From Pseudomonadota bacterium (GTDB taxonomy: Bacteria; Desulfobacterota; Desulfovibrionia; Desulfovibrionales; Desulfovibrionaceae), in NCBI GenBank assembly GCA_023433925.1, contig JAEYTO010000004.1, forward strand, positions 1-48,349: a stretch of 48,349 bases of DNA, given 5' to 3'. This document shows, piece by piece, positions 1 to 7,700 of the stretch. Each line of letters begins with the position of its first letter. Positions within the stretch are counted from its first letter, which is position 1. Under the pieces are notes generated by a model. It was not told the DNA's origin. It made no database searches and was given only the letters and a program-made list of their open reading frames with translations. A program made the position numbers and the translations under genes.

Positions 1-56
1 GTCACGGCCCTCGAAGACTCGGGCCGCGCCCGCGCCGGGGCAAGCTGGCCCGGATC

Positions 57-85
57 TTGGGCGGCAAGGCTTCTTGTGTTATACT
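57..85 (+). promoter_or_regulatory. Putative sigma70-type promoter of the adenine deaminase gene
   Basis: TTGGGC at 57-62 and TATACT at 80-85 are separated by exactly 17 bases. The -10 box matches 5 of 6 consensus positions, the -35 box only 3 of 6. Transcription would begin near 92 and leave a leader of about 230 bases before the start codon at 323. Inferred from sequence only. Confidence 0.4.
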
Positions 86-91
86 TTATGA

Positions 92-322
92 CTTTCGGCG
101 AGGACCGTTTCGCCGTGAAGCGCATCCCGTACGGGACAAAAATTGCGAAACGAAGCCATTTGACCACTTGGCCCTAGAGTTCCAAGGGTTGCGGGGCATC
201 TCACACTTTCCTGGCCTCGCCGCCTTGGGCGAGGCCAGGTAATACGGGTCCAGGAGCCTTAGGCTCCTGGCGGGAGAGAGCTCGAGAGAGGGCAGCGCCC
301 TCTCTCGAATCCAGGAGGCCGC
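92..322 (+). promoter_or_regulatory. Hairpin-rich leader before adenine deaminase
   Basis: No gene is recognised in 1-322. The proposed leader holds a stem at 210-239 (CCTGGCCTCGCC against GGCGAGGCCAGG), a perfect 21-base palindrome at 250-270 and a 12-bp perfect stem at 282-308. The last two form a copy of the interspersed two-hairpin repeat lying in reverse orientation. The gene's Shine-Dalgarno AGGAGG at 312-317 follows directly. I could not match the leader to a purine riboswitch core. Confidence 0.35.
250..310 (-). repeat. Two-hairpin intergenic repeat, copy 1
   Basis: Read on the minus strand: hairpin 1 (TCGAGAGAGGGC / GCCCTCTCTCGA), a linker ending CTCTCCCGCC, then hairpin 2 (CCAGGAGCC / GGCTCCTGG). 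The same order and linker recur near 8780 and 38870. Hairpin 2 differs from the 8820-8840 copy by one paired change that keeps the stem intact. Confidence 0.7.
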
Positions 323-2059
323 ATGAACATCGCCCGCCTCATCCGCATCGCCAGGGGCCTTGAGCCCGCCGACCTGCTCGTGCGCGACGTGCGCCTGGTC
401 AACGTGCTCTCGGGCGAGATCCATCCCGCGCACGTGGCCGTGGCCGACGGGATCGTGGTCGGCTTCGAGGAGGTCGAGGCCCAAGAGGTGCTCGACGCCG
501 GTGGCCGCTTCTGCTGTCCAGGATTGATCGACGGCCATATCCACATCGAATCGACCCAGCTCACCCCGCCGCGCTTCGCCGAGGCCGCCGCGCGTCACGG
601 CACGGCGGCCGTGGTCTGCGACCCGCACGAAATCGCCAACGTGCTCGGAGTCGCCGGGGTCGAGTACATGCTCGCCGTGAGCGAGGGCCTGCCGCTCTCC
701 TTCTGCTTCATGGCCCCATCCTGCGTGCCGGCCACGCACCTGGAGGCCGCCGGGGCCGAGCTGACCGCCGAGGACATCCGGGGGCTGCTCGCCCGCCATC
801 CCGGCCGCATGCTCGGCCTGGGCGAGATGATGAACTTTCCGGGCGTGCTCTTCGGCGATCCCGGCGTGCTGGCCAAGCTCGACGCCGCGCGGGGCCGGGT
901 CATCGACGGCCACGCCCCGCTCGTCTCGGGCCGCGACCTGTCGGCCTACGCCCTGGCCGGGCCCATGAGCGACCACGAAAGCATCCACGCCGACGAGGCG
1001 CGCGAGAGGCTGCGCAAGGGGTTGCACGTCATGCTCCGCGAGGGCACCCAGGAGCGCAACATGGCCGACCTCCTGCCGGCGGTGAACGAATTCAACAGCC
1101 AGCGGACCATGCTCGTGTCCGACGATCGCCTGGCCGACGACCTGCTCTCGCGCGGGCACATGGACGCGGCCGTGCGCAAGGCCATTGCCCTGGGCGTGCC
1201 GGTCGTGCGCGCCGTGCAGATGGCCAGCATCAACCCCGCGCGCTACTTCGGGCTGGACCGGGGCCGCGACGGGCCGCACGGCGGCCACGGGGCCGTGGCT
1301 CCCGGCTTTCGCGCCGACTTCGTGCTCCTGGACGACCTGGAGGAGTTCCGCATCCACTCCTGCCATCTGGGCGGCCGGGATGTACGCAATCTGGACTTCC
1401 CGCCACGCGCGGTCGCGCCGGGCGGGTCGATGCGCATTAGACGCCTGGACGAGGAAGCGCTCGCAATTCGAGCCGGCAAAGGCCGAATTCGCGTCATCGG
1501 CGTACGGCCCGGCCAGATCGTCACCGAGCACCTGCTCATGGAGCCGTGCATCCGTGACGGCCTGGCAGTGGCCGATCCGGACCGCGACCTGGCCAAGCTG
1601 GCGGTTTTCGAGCGCCATCGTGCCACGGGCAACGTCGGCCTGGGTTTTGTCACGGGCCTGGGGCTGAGCAGGGGAGCCCTGGCCAGCAGCGTGGCCCACG
1701 ACTCGCACAACCTCATCGTGGCCGGCGCGGACGACGCCGACATGCTCGTCGCGGCCCGCGAGGTCGAGCGCATGGGCGGCGGCCTGGCCGTGGCCGATTC
1801 CGGCCGCGTCGTGGCCGGGCTGGCCCTGCCCGTGGCGGGGCTCATGAGCGAAGGACCGGCGGCGGAGGTCGCCGCGCGCATGGCCGAGGTCAACCGGGCC
1901 CTGGCGGAGTTGGGCCTCGCGCTGCGCAGCCCCTTCGCGGCCTTATCCTTCCTGGCCCTGCCGGTCATCCCGGCCCTGAAGCTCACGGACAAGGGGCTGG
2001 TGGACGTAGGACGATTCGCGTATGCTGCCTTGTGGGAGGAAAGCGCGTCCACCTCGTGA
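323..2059 (+). CDS. ade: Adenine deaminase
   Basis: Hydrolyses adenine to hypoxanthine and ammonia in purine salvage; cytoplasmic metal-dependent amidohydrolase. The 578-residue product has the usual length for the family. Metal-binding HIH is at residues 72-74 (LIDGHIHIEST), followed by the family motifs VCDPHEIANVLG, LGEMMNFPGVL, DGHAPLVSG and LVSDDRLADDLL, and the C-terminal KLTDKGLVDVGRF segment. The ATG at 323 has a well-placed AGGAGG 5 bases upstream. The gene stands alone behind a long structured leader with a putative promoter at 57-85. The following CheX-like gene begins 150 bases after the stop. Confidence 0.95.
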   Translation: MNIARLIRIARGLEPADLLVRDVRLVNVLSGEIHPAHVAVADGIVVGFEEVEAQEVLDAGGRFCCPGLIDGHIHIESTQLTPPRFAEAAARHGTAAVVCDPHEIANVLGVAGVEYMLAVSEGLPLSFCFMAPSCVPATHLEAAGAELTAEDIRGLLARHPGRMLGLGEMMNFPGVLFGDPGVLAKLDAARGRVIDGHAPLVSGRDLSAYALAGPMSDHESIHADEARERLRKGLHVMLREGTQERNMADLLPAVNEFNSQRTMLVSDDRLADDLLSRGHMDAAVRKAIALGVPVVRAVQMASINPARYFGLDRGRDGPHGGHGAVAPGFRADFVLLDDLEEFRIHSCHLGGRDVRNLDFPPRAVAPGGSMRIRRLDEEALAIRAGKGRIRVIGVRPGQIVTEHLLMEPCIRDGLAVADPDRDLAKLAVFERHRATGNVGLGFVTGLGLSRGALASSVAHDSHNLIVAGADDADMLVAAREVERMGGGLAVADSGRVVAGLALPVAGLMSEGPAAEVAARMAEVNRALAELGLALRSPFAALSFLALPVIPALKLTDKGLVDVGRFAYAALWEESASTS

Positions 2060-2209
2060 CGCATGCCGCCGGCATTCCCGCGGCCGGAAGCTGTTGTCTG
2101 CGATCGTGCGTCCGGTATGGTCGTTGCAACCCACCCTGCATTCGCGTAGTTTCCCACACGCCGAAGATGTGGTCTTACCAGCCGCCTGCGCGAGACGACA
2201 GGAAACGCA

Positions 2210-2698
2210 ATGGCCATCCGCTATGATGTGAACTTCATCAATCCGTTCCTCCAAGCGGTGGTCGATACGTTCTTCAAGCTGGCGAACATGAAGCTCACGC
2301 CCGGCAAGCCGTTCGTCAAGGAGAAGGACGCCCCGCGCGGCGACATCTCCGGCGTCATCAGCATCAAGGGCAAGCTCAAGGGCTCCATCGCCGTGACGCT
2401 CAGCGAGGGAGTGGCCGTCGGCGCGGTGCAGTCCCTCACCGGCGAGCCCAAGGAGGAGATCGACTCCGACGTGCGCGACCTGGTGGGCGAGCTGACCAAC
2501 ATCATCTCGGGCCAGGGCCGGCGCGTGCTTGCCGACATGGGCCACCATTTCGAGGCCGCCATACCCGAGATCGTCATAGGCAAGGAGCACATCATCAAGC
2601 ACCAGGCCAACGGCCCCATCCTGGCCATCCCCTTCAACACGAGCGAAGGCGAGCTCGTGGTCGAGATCTGCCTGGAGGCCGGCAGCTTCAAGCGCTGA
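2210..2698 (+). CDS. CheX-family chemotaxis phosphatase-like protein
   Basis: 162 residues. CheX/CheC-family proteins dephosphorylate CheY-P; the catalytic signature is an E-x2-N pair on a long helix, seen here as E94-x-x-N97 in DLVGELTNIISGQGRR. The GDISGVISIKGKLKGSIAV strand region and the ending NTSEGELVVEICL are typical of stand-alone CheX. The ATG at 2210 follows AGGA. No other chemotaxis gene is nearby, so the partner response regulator must be elsewhere. It may act on a non-chemotaxis receiver domain; family assignment is firm, role inferred. Confidence 0.85.
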   Translation: MAIRYDVNFINPFLQAVVDTFFKLANMKLTPGKPFVKEKDAPRGDISGVISIKGKLKGSIAVTLSEGVAVGAVQSLTGEPKEEIDSDVRDLVGELTNIISGQGRRVLADMGHHFEAAIPEIVIGKEHIIKHQANGPILAIPFNTSEGELVVEICLEAGSFKR

Positions 2699-2790
2699 AA
2701 CGCGCGCGATGCGCCTTTCCCATCACCGCGTTGCCGCCGCGCCGGCGAAAGGATACCCTGGCGCAAAGCCATCCAAACCCGGAGCACGCC

Positions 2791-3141
2791 ATGCCGACCC
2801 TCAAGGAACTCTTCGACCGCTGCCCCTGGAAGGCCAAATTCCTGGGCCAACTCCCCGAGAACCCGAACGAGATCGTCTATCAATGGGGAGAGGACGAGGC
2901 CGAGTTCGCCGCGCCGTTCTTCAGCCCCACCGGCATGAAGATCTACACCGAGCAGACCAACGTCGTGCGCCGCAGCCTCTACCTCGGCCAGGATGATGCC
3001 GGCCGGCGCTTGCTGGCCGTGCGCGAGGAGGAGAAGCCCGAGTACCGCGAGGGCATCCCGGCCATGGCCGCGGCCTACGCGAGCATCCTCGACCCGGACA
3101 AGGCCGAGGCCTACTTGCGGGGAATAATCGAGAAGGATTGA
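2791..3141 (+). CDS. Hypothetical protein, 116 aa
   Basis: Soluble, acidic, 116 residues (MPTLKELFDRCPWKAKFLG...). I do not recognise the family. The frame is open further upstream from a TTG at 2731, but the ATG at 2791 has a GGAG about 7 bases before it and avoids an arginine/proline-rich, non-conserved-looking extension. The protein has no signal peptide or membrane segment and carries a single Cys near the N-terminus. It begins about 90 bases after the CheX-like gene and may share its transcript. A copy of the two-hairpin repeat begins 7 bases after its stop codon. Confidence 0.75.
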   Translation: MPTLKELFDRCPWKAKFLGQLPENPNEIVYQWGEDEAEFAAPFFSPTGMKIYTEQTNVVRRSLYLGQDDAGRRLLAVREEEKPEYREGIPAMAAAYASILDPDKAEAYLRGIIEKD

Positions 3142-3147
3142 CGCATA

Positions 3148-3205
3148 TTGCGAATCAACCGGGAAAGGCGCCGCCCTCTCCCGGATTCTCTACCGGCAGA
3201 AGGGC
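3148..3205 (+). repeat. Two-hairpin intergenic repeat, copy 2
   Basis: Starts with the conserved flank TTGCGAATCAACC. Hairpin 1 spans 3159-3184 (CCGGGAAAGG.. against ..CCTCTCCCGG, one mismatch). The second hairpin is decayed (TACCGGCAGAAGGGC). It begins 7 bases after the preceding stop codon in the same orientation. The rest of 3142-3464 shows no gene that I can support. Confidence 0.6.
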
Positions 3206-3464
3206 TGTCGGGATTGGAGTTCCTGTTCCCGATTTGCACGGCGGGTGTTTTTCAGACCAACCGCGATTTCTTCACCCCGAATTCCATGACGGGCCGTCGC
3301 CAACGCTGTCGGCCCCTCCCGCCCGGCCCGTCCTGAAACACTGTTCCGAGCCTCTTTACGACCCGCACCCGTTTCTCTCATCGCCTTGACCGCCGCCTGT
3401 CCATATTCTGACAGCATGCCGGGCCGCTGGCCGCGGGATTCACTGTGCAGGAAAGGAGCAGAAC

Positions 3465-3938
3465 ATGGACGGAACCACACACTCTTGGTCTTTCAGGCGC
3501 GCCGCGACGGCAGGCATCCTCATCACCCTTGTCGGCCTCATGGCCTGCGCCGAGCTTCCAGGCTCCAAGCGGACACAGGGCGCGGTGGCCGGCGGAGCGG
3601 GCGGCGCGGTCATCGGCGGCGCGACCAAGGGCACCACGGGCGCCCTCGTCGGCGGCCTCATCGGCGCGGGGCTTGGCTATCTCATTGGCTGGGGCTGGGA
3701 GGAGTATGACGCGCGCCAGCTTAACGACACCTTGGAGACGAACCCCGAAGGCCAGGCCAGCACCTGGACCAATCCCAATACTGGCAAGGCCTACACAGCC
3801 ACTCCCGTGGCGACCAAGACGCAAGGCGCCCAGCCCTGCCGCGACGTGCGGATCGAGCCCGCCGAAGGCGGCCGGGAGCCGGTGGTGGCCACGGCCTGCC
3901 GCGAACAGGACGGCTCCTGGCGACTGGTCAACCAATAG
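3465..3938 (+). CDS. Glycine-zipper outer-membrane lipoprotein
   Basis: 157 residues. A type II signal peptide is clear: basic N-region, hydrophobic GILITLVGLMAC, lipobox LMAC with the lipidated cysteine at residue 28. Residues about 38-78 form a glycine-zipper membrane segment (repeated GGxxG, ending GLGYLIGWGW), as in the 17-kDa surface antigen / Rickettsia-type lipoproteins. The C-terminal half is polar, with two cysteines (PCRD and ACRE) that could pair in the periplasm, and resembles the usual 17-kDa antigen tail (CRDVRI.. / GSWRLVNQ). ATG at 3465 with AAAGGAG upstream. Monocistronic by spacing. Probably an envelope-integrity lipoprotein; exact role unknown. Confidence 0.85.
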   Translation: MDGTTHSWSFRRAATAGILITLVGLMACAELPGSKRTQGAVAGGAGGAVIGGATKGTTGALVGGLIGAGLGYLIGWGWEEYDARQLNDTLETNPEGQASTWTNPNTGKAYTATPVATKTQGAQPCRDVRIEPAEGGREPVVATACREQDGSWRLVNQ

Positions 3939-4103
3939 CCCGCCCGGCCTGCCGCGCATCTTTCGCGGCGGCCCCTCGGGGCCGCCGCCGTCCGCCCGCG
4001 CCGAACCACCCGCCCCGAGCCCGGCCGGCGTTGCGAAGAGCCGTGCCGTGTGCTACTGCCATCATACCGAAAGCCAACCTCAACATCTGCAAGGACCTAC
4101 ACC

Positions 4104-4658
4104 ATGCTCGACCCCAGAAAGTGCACCCTCTACAGCGGCGGGGCGCGCGGCGCCGAGGCGGAGTTCGGCAGGCTCGCCGAGCAGTATGGCATCGAGGAGG
4201 TCAACTTCAGCTTCGAGGGCCACCAGATCGAGCGCGCGCGCGGCGTGCGCCCGCTGACCACCGAGGAGCTCATGCGCAAGGATGTGAGCCTGGCCTACGT
4301 GTCCAAGCTCATGCACCGCAGCTACACGAGCGCGCCGATCTTCCGCAAGGTGCTCCAGTCCATCTCCTGGCAGATCGACAGCGGCCACGAGATCTGGATC
4401 GTGGGCGCGATCCTGGAGGATGGAACGGTCAAGGGCGGCACGGGCTGGGGCGCGGAGTTCGCCAAGCTCTGCAACAAGCCCCTGTTCGTCTTTGACCAGA
4501 AGAAGAGCGGCTGGTTCAACTGGGACGGCGAGAGCTGGAACAAGGCCGCGGAGCCCGTCATCACCCACCACCACTTCACGGGCACCGGCACGCGCTTCCT
4601 GGAGGACAACGGCAGGAAGGCCCTGACCGAGCTGTTCGCCCGCAGCTTCAAGAAGTAG
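4104..4658 (+). CDS. SLOG-superfamily (YpsA-like) nucleotide-binding protein
   Basis: 184 residues from the ATG at 4104, chosen over an upstream in-frame ATG at 4050 because AAGGA lies just before it. Two SLOG-type loops are visible: LYSGGARGAEAEFG near the N-terminus and KGGTGWGAEFAKLCNKPLFV in the second half, the Gly-rich pair that binds nucleotide-like ligands in LOG/DprA/YpsA folds. The C-terminus (THHHFTGTGTRFL) may add contacts. Other SLOG proteins act as nucleotide-sugar hydrolases, sensors or DNA-processing proteins; which of these applies cannot be told. Stand-alone gene, followed by a clear terminator at 4713-4746. Confidence 0.7.
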   Translation: MLDPRKCTLYSGGARGAEAEFGRLAEQYGIEEVNFSFEGHQIERARGVRPLTTEELMRKDVSLAYVSKLMHRSYTSAPIFRKVLQSISWQIDSGHEIWIVGAILEDGTVKGGTGWGAEFAKLCNKPLFVFDQKKSGWFNWDGESWNKAAEPVITHHHFTGTGTRFLEDNGRKALTELFARSFKK

Positions 4659-4712
4659 CGGCGCTCGGGCCTGGTCGCGGCCGGCCAGGCAACGAATCTC
4701 ACGGCAAAGACG

Positions 4713-4746
4713 AACCCCGTCGGGCGATGCCTGGCGGGGTTTTTTA
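4713..4746 (+). terminator. Rho-independent terminator after the SLOG gene
   Basis: AACCCCG at 4713-4719 pairs with CGGGGTT at 4735-4741 and is followed by a run of T to 4745. It lies 55 bases after the stop at 4658 and separates this gene from the convergent GNAT gene. Confidence 0.85.
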
Positions 4747-4778
4747 TGTTCTTTTCCGAAAATGCCCAGGGACGCGGC

Positions 4779-5351
4779 TTACAGCTCCTTGCCCATCTCC
4801 ACCATCCGCAGCCTCACGCCTCCCGCCATGGGGAAATCGACCTCTCCTCCCCTAGCATAGCCTTTCTTCTCGTAGAACCCTACTGCGTTGAGCGTGGACA
4901 TGAGCTGCACTCTCTTCACTCCCCGCGCCCGCGCCTCGGCCTCCACGGCCGCGAGCAGGGCCGAGCCCGTGCCGGCGGGCGCATCGGGCGAGCTGTACAC
5001 GGCCATGATCTCGTCGTCCTTGAGCGAGGAGAAGCCCTTGACCGCGCCCCGGAACTCGGCCACGAACACGGCCTCGCCGCCGTCGATCATGGCGTGGATG
5101 TAGTCCCCGACCTTGCGGCGGCCCACGAAGGCCTCGATCTCTCGCCGCGAGTAATGCCTGGAAGCCTTGGCGCGCATGGCGGTCTTGTGCGCGGTGCAGA
5201 TCGCCGCCGCGTCCTCGGGCCCGGCCGGGCGAACCACGACGCGCGGCGCGCCCGCCGACGGATTGCCGCCCGCGCGCGGCCTTGGAGCGCCGCCAGCGCC
5301 AGCATCGTTCGCGTGATCGCGCCTCTCCCGCCTGTCCATGTCGCCGTTCAT
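4779..5351 (-). CDS. GNAT-family N-acetyltransferase
   Basis: 190 residues from the ATG at 5351. The frame extends to an ATG at 5426, but that extension looks untranslated and the start at 5351 has AAGGCGG upstream. The acetyl-CoA binding core is in the second half: IMAVYSSPDAPAGTGSALLAAVEAEARARG (motif A), then LMSTLNAVGFYEKKGYARGG (motif B), so a complete GNAT fold. The first ~40 residues are a low-complexity Arg/Gly/Ala-rich tail. Substrate unknown. Divergent from the acetyl-CoA synthetase operon at 5569, whose product it would use, but this is only positional. Confidence 0.85.
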   Translation of the reverse strand: MNGDMDRRERRDHANDAGAGGAPRPRAGGNPSAGAPRVVVRPAGPEDAAAICTAHKTAMRAKASRHYSRREIEAFVGRRKVGDYIHAMIDGGEAVFVAEFRGAVKGFSSLKDDEIMAVYSSPDAPAGTGSALLAAVEAEARARGVKRVQLMSTLNAVGFYEKKGYARGGEVDFPMAGGVRLRMVEMGKEL

Positions 5352-5568
5352 TCCTGACCGCCTTGTCTCGGCCCAGTCTGCCCCACGACCGGAGCCATGG
5401 CCATCGGCCGCGCGGACATGGCGCAAGAGCGGATTAGGACGCGGACCTGATTGACTTCCGGAGAACAGGCACGAAAAGGCTTTTCCCCCCGCGCCGAGTC
5501 ATGTATCTTCCCTGCACGGTTGAGATTTCGCGCACGCGCGCCCACCCGAGCCCCGAGGCGGACGGAGC

Positions 5569-7662
5569 ATGAACCTCGAAGCCCTCTTCTCACCGAAAAG
5601 CGTCGCCGTCATCGGCGCTTCGGGCACGCCCGGCAAGGTCGGGCACACGGTGCTCAGGAACATGCTCGACGCAGGCTTCGCCGGCCGGCTCATCCCCGTG
5701 AACCCCAAGGGCGGGGAGATCGAGGGGCTGCCCGTCACGCCGGACATCGCCGGGCTGCCCAAGGGCCTGGACCTGGGCGTGATCTGCATCCCGCGCACGC
5801 ACGTGCTGAAAAGCCTGCGCGAGCTGGCGGCCATCGGCACACGCGCGGTCATCGTCATCACCGCCGGCTTCAAGGAGGTCGGGCACCGGGGCTACCACCT
5901 GGAGCAGGAGATGGCGGATATCGCCCGCGAGCACGACATGGCCCTGCTCGGCCCCAACTCTCTGGGACTCATCGACACTACCTCCAAGGTCAACGCGACC
6001 TTTGCCGCGGGCATGCCCCAGACCGGCTCCATCGCCTTCTTCTCCCAGTCCGGGGCCCTGTGCGTGGCCATCCTGGACTGGGCCGCCGGCACGGGCACCG
6101 GCTTCTCCTCGTTCATCAGCCTGGGCAACAAGGCCGTGCTCGACGAGGCCGACATGCTTGAGTGGCTGGGCAAGGACGACAAGACGCACGTCATCCTGGG
6201 CTATCTGGAGAACGTCCAGGACGGCCAGGCCTTCCTGGCCAGGGCCATGAAGGTCGCGCGCCGCAAGCCCGTGATCATGCTCAAGTCGGGCACCACGGCC
6301 GCAGGCGCGCGGGCCGCCTCCAGCCATACGGGCGCCATCGCCGGCTCGGACCAGGCCTACGGCGCGGCCTTCCGCAAGGCCGGCATCATCCGCGCCGAAC
6401 GCCTGTCCGAGCTGTTCGACCTGGCGCGCGCCTTCGCCACGCAGCCCCTGCCCAAGGGACCGAACCTGGCCGTGGTGACCAACTCCGGCGGGCCGGGCAT
6501 CCTCGCGGCGGACGCGGCCGAGCGTTCGCGGCTCATCATGGCCAGCCTCGCGCCGTCCACCGTGGACAAGCTCAAGAAGTTCCTGCCGCCGTACGCCTCG
6601 CTCTACAACCCCATCGACATGATCGGCGACGCGGACGCCGAGCGCTACCGCCTGACCCTGCGGACCGTGGCCGCCGACGAGCACGTGCACAGCCTGCTGG
6701 CCATGCTCACGCCCACGGCCACGGCCGACGTCGAGGACATCGCCAGGGCCGTGGCGCAGGTGGCCAAGGAGAGCGGCAAGCCGGTCTTCGGTTGCTTCAT
6801 GGGCGGCGAGCGCATCGGCCCCGGCAGGCGCATCCTCATGGACGCCGACGTGCCGGTCTACGAGTTTCCCGAGCCGGCCATCGCGAGCATCGAGGGCCTG
6901 GCGCGCTACACCGAATGGAAGGCCAGGCCCGAGCCCGAGCCGGCCGAGGTCCGGCGCGACCTGGGCAAGGCCCGGCGCATGATGGAAGAAGCCAGGCGCT
7001 GGGGAGTGCGCGAGATCGTCGAGTTCCAGGCCCAGGAGCTGCTGCGCGCCTACGACCTGCCCACGCCCGAGACGCGCCTGGCGCGCTCCTCCGAGGAGGC
7101 GGCCACGGCCGCGGGCGAGATCGGCTACCCCGTGGCGCTCAAGATCGCCTCGGCGCAGATCTCGCACAAGAGCGACGTGGGCGGCGTGGTCCTGGGGCTC
7201 AAGAACCTCAAGGAAGTCCTGCACGCCTTCATGGACATCACCTCGCGCGCCCAGCGCATGCGGCCCGAGGCCTACATCACGGGCTGCCTCGTGCAGGCCA
7301 TGGCGCCCAAGGGCTCGCGCGAGATCATCGTGGGCTTCAAGCGCGACGACCAGTTCGGCCCGCTGGTCATGTTCGGCCTGGGCGGCATCTACGTGGAGGT
7401 CCTCAAGGACGTCTCCTTCCGCCTGGCGCCGTTGACTCCGGCCGACGCGCGCGACATGATCCGCGAGGTGCGCTCGTACATGCTCCTCAAAGGCTTCCGC
7501 GGCGAGCCGGCCGTGAACTTCCAGGCCCTGGAGCGCATCATCCTGACCATGTCCACCCTGGCCACGGACTTTCCCGAGATCTACGAGGCCGAGTTCAACC
7601 CCGTGCTGGCGGGCGAACATGGCGCCATCGTGGCCGACGTGCGCCTGTCGCTGTCGGCGTGA
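5569..7662 (+). CDS. Acetate--CoA ligase (ADP-forming), fused alpha-beta subunits
   Basis: 697 residues. Converts acetyl-CoA + ADP + Pi to acetate + CoA + ATP (reversible), conserving energy during fermentation or growth on lactate or pyruvate. Domains in order: CoA-binding Rossmann (AVIGASGTPGKVG, 13-25), succinyl-CoA-synthetase-like ligase domains with the phosphorylated histidine H253 in SSHTGAIAGSD, then from about residue 480 an ATP-grasp beta domain (GYPVALKIASAQISHKSDVGG). All catalytic features are present, so it should be active, unlike the related domain of the Pat-like protein at 28132. ATG at 5569 (GGACGGAGC upstream). The next gene starts 38 bases on and is probably co-transcribed. 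Confidence 0.92.
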   Translation: MNLEALFSPKSVAVIGASGTPGKVGHTVLRNMLDAGFAGRLIPVNPKGGEIEGLPVTPDIAGLPKGLDLGVICIPRTHVLKSLRELAAIGTRAVIVITAGFKEVGHRGYHLEQEMADIAREHDMALLGPNSLGLIDTTSKVNATFAAGMPQTGSIAFFSQSGALCVAILDWAAGTGTGFSSFISLGNKAVLDEADMLEWLGKDDKTHVILGYLENVQDGQAFLARAMKVARRKPVIMLKSGTTAAGARAASSHTGAIAGSDQAYGAAFRKAGIIRAERLSELFDLARAFATQPLPKGPNLAVVTNSGGPGILAADAAERSRLIMASLAPSTVDKLKKFLPPYASLYNPIDMIGDADAERYRLTLRTVAADEHVHSLLAMLTPTATADVEDIARAVAQVAKESGKPVFGCFMGGERIGPGRRILMDADVPVYEFPEPAIASIEGLARYTEWKARPEPEPAEVRRDLGKARRMMEEARRWGVREIVEFQAQELLRAYDLPTPETRLARSSEEAATAAGEIGYPVALKIASAQISHKSDVGGVVLGLKNLKEVLHAFMDITSRAQRMRPEAYITGCLVQAMAPKGSREIIVGFKRDDQFGPLVMFGLGGIYVEVLKDVSFRLAPLTPADARDMIREVRSYMLLKGFRGEPAVNFQALERIILTMSTLATDFPEIYEAEFNPVLAGEHGAIVADVRLSLSA

Positions 7663-7700
7663 GGCGGCCGGACCGGCAAGAGACACAAGGAGAACGCGTC

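Noticed and set aside
1..174. Open frame reaching the left window edge
   Set aside because: Readable in frame 1 to base 174 but with no recognisable protein sequence; it overlaps the putative promoter of ade.
92..322. Purine riboswitch upstream of adenine deaminase
   Set aside because: The conserved core bases of the purine riboswitch were not found; the stems belong partly to the interspersed repeat.
86..1708. 540-codon open frame on the minus strand across the adenine deaminase gene
   Set aside because: It is the GC-rich antisense shadow of ade: product is His/Arg/Gly-rich without family motifs, and no ribosome site is seen.
5590..7686. 698-codon minus-strand frame opposite the ADP-forming acetyl-CoA synthetase
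   Set aside because: Low-complexity antisense translation of a strongly supported gene.
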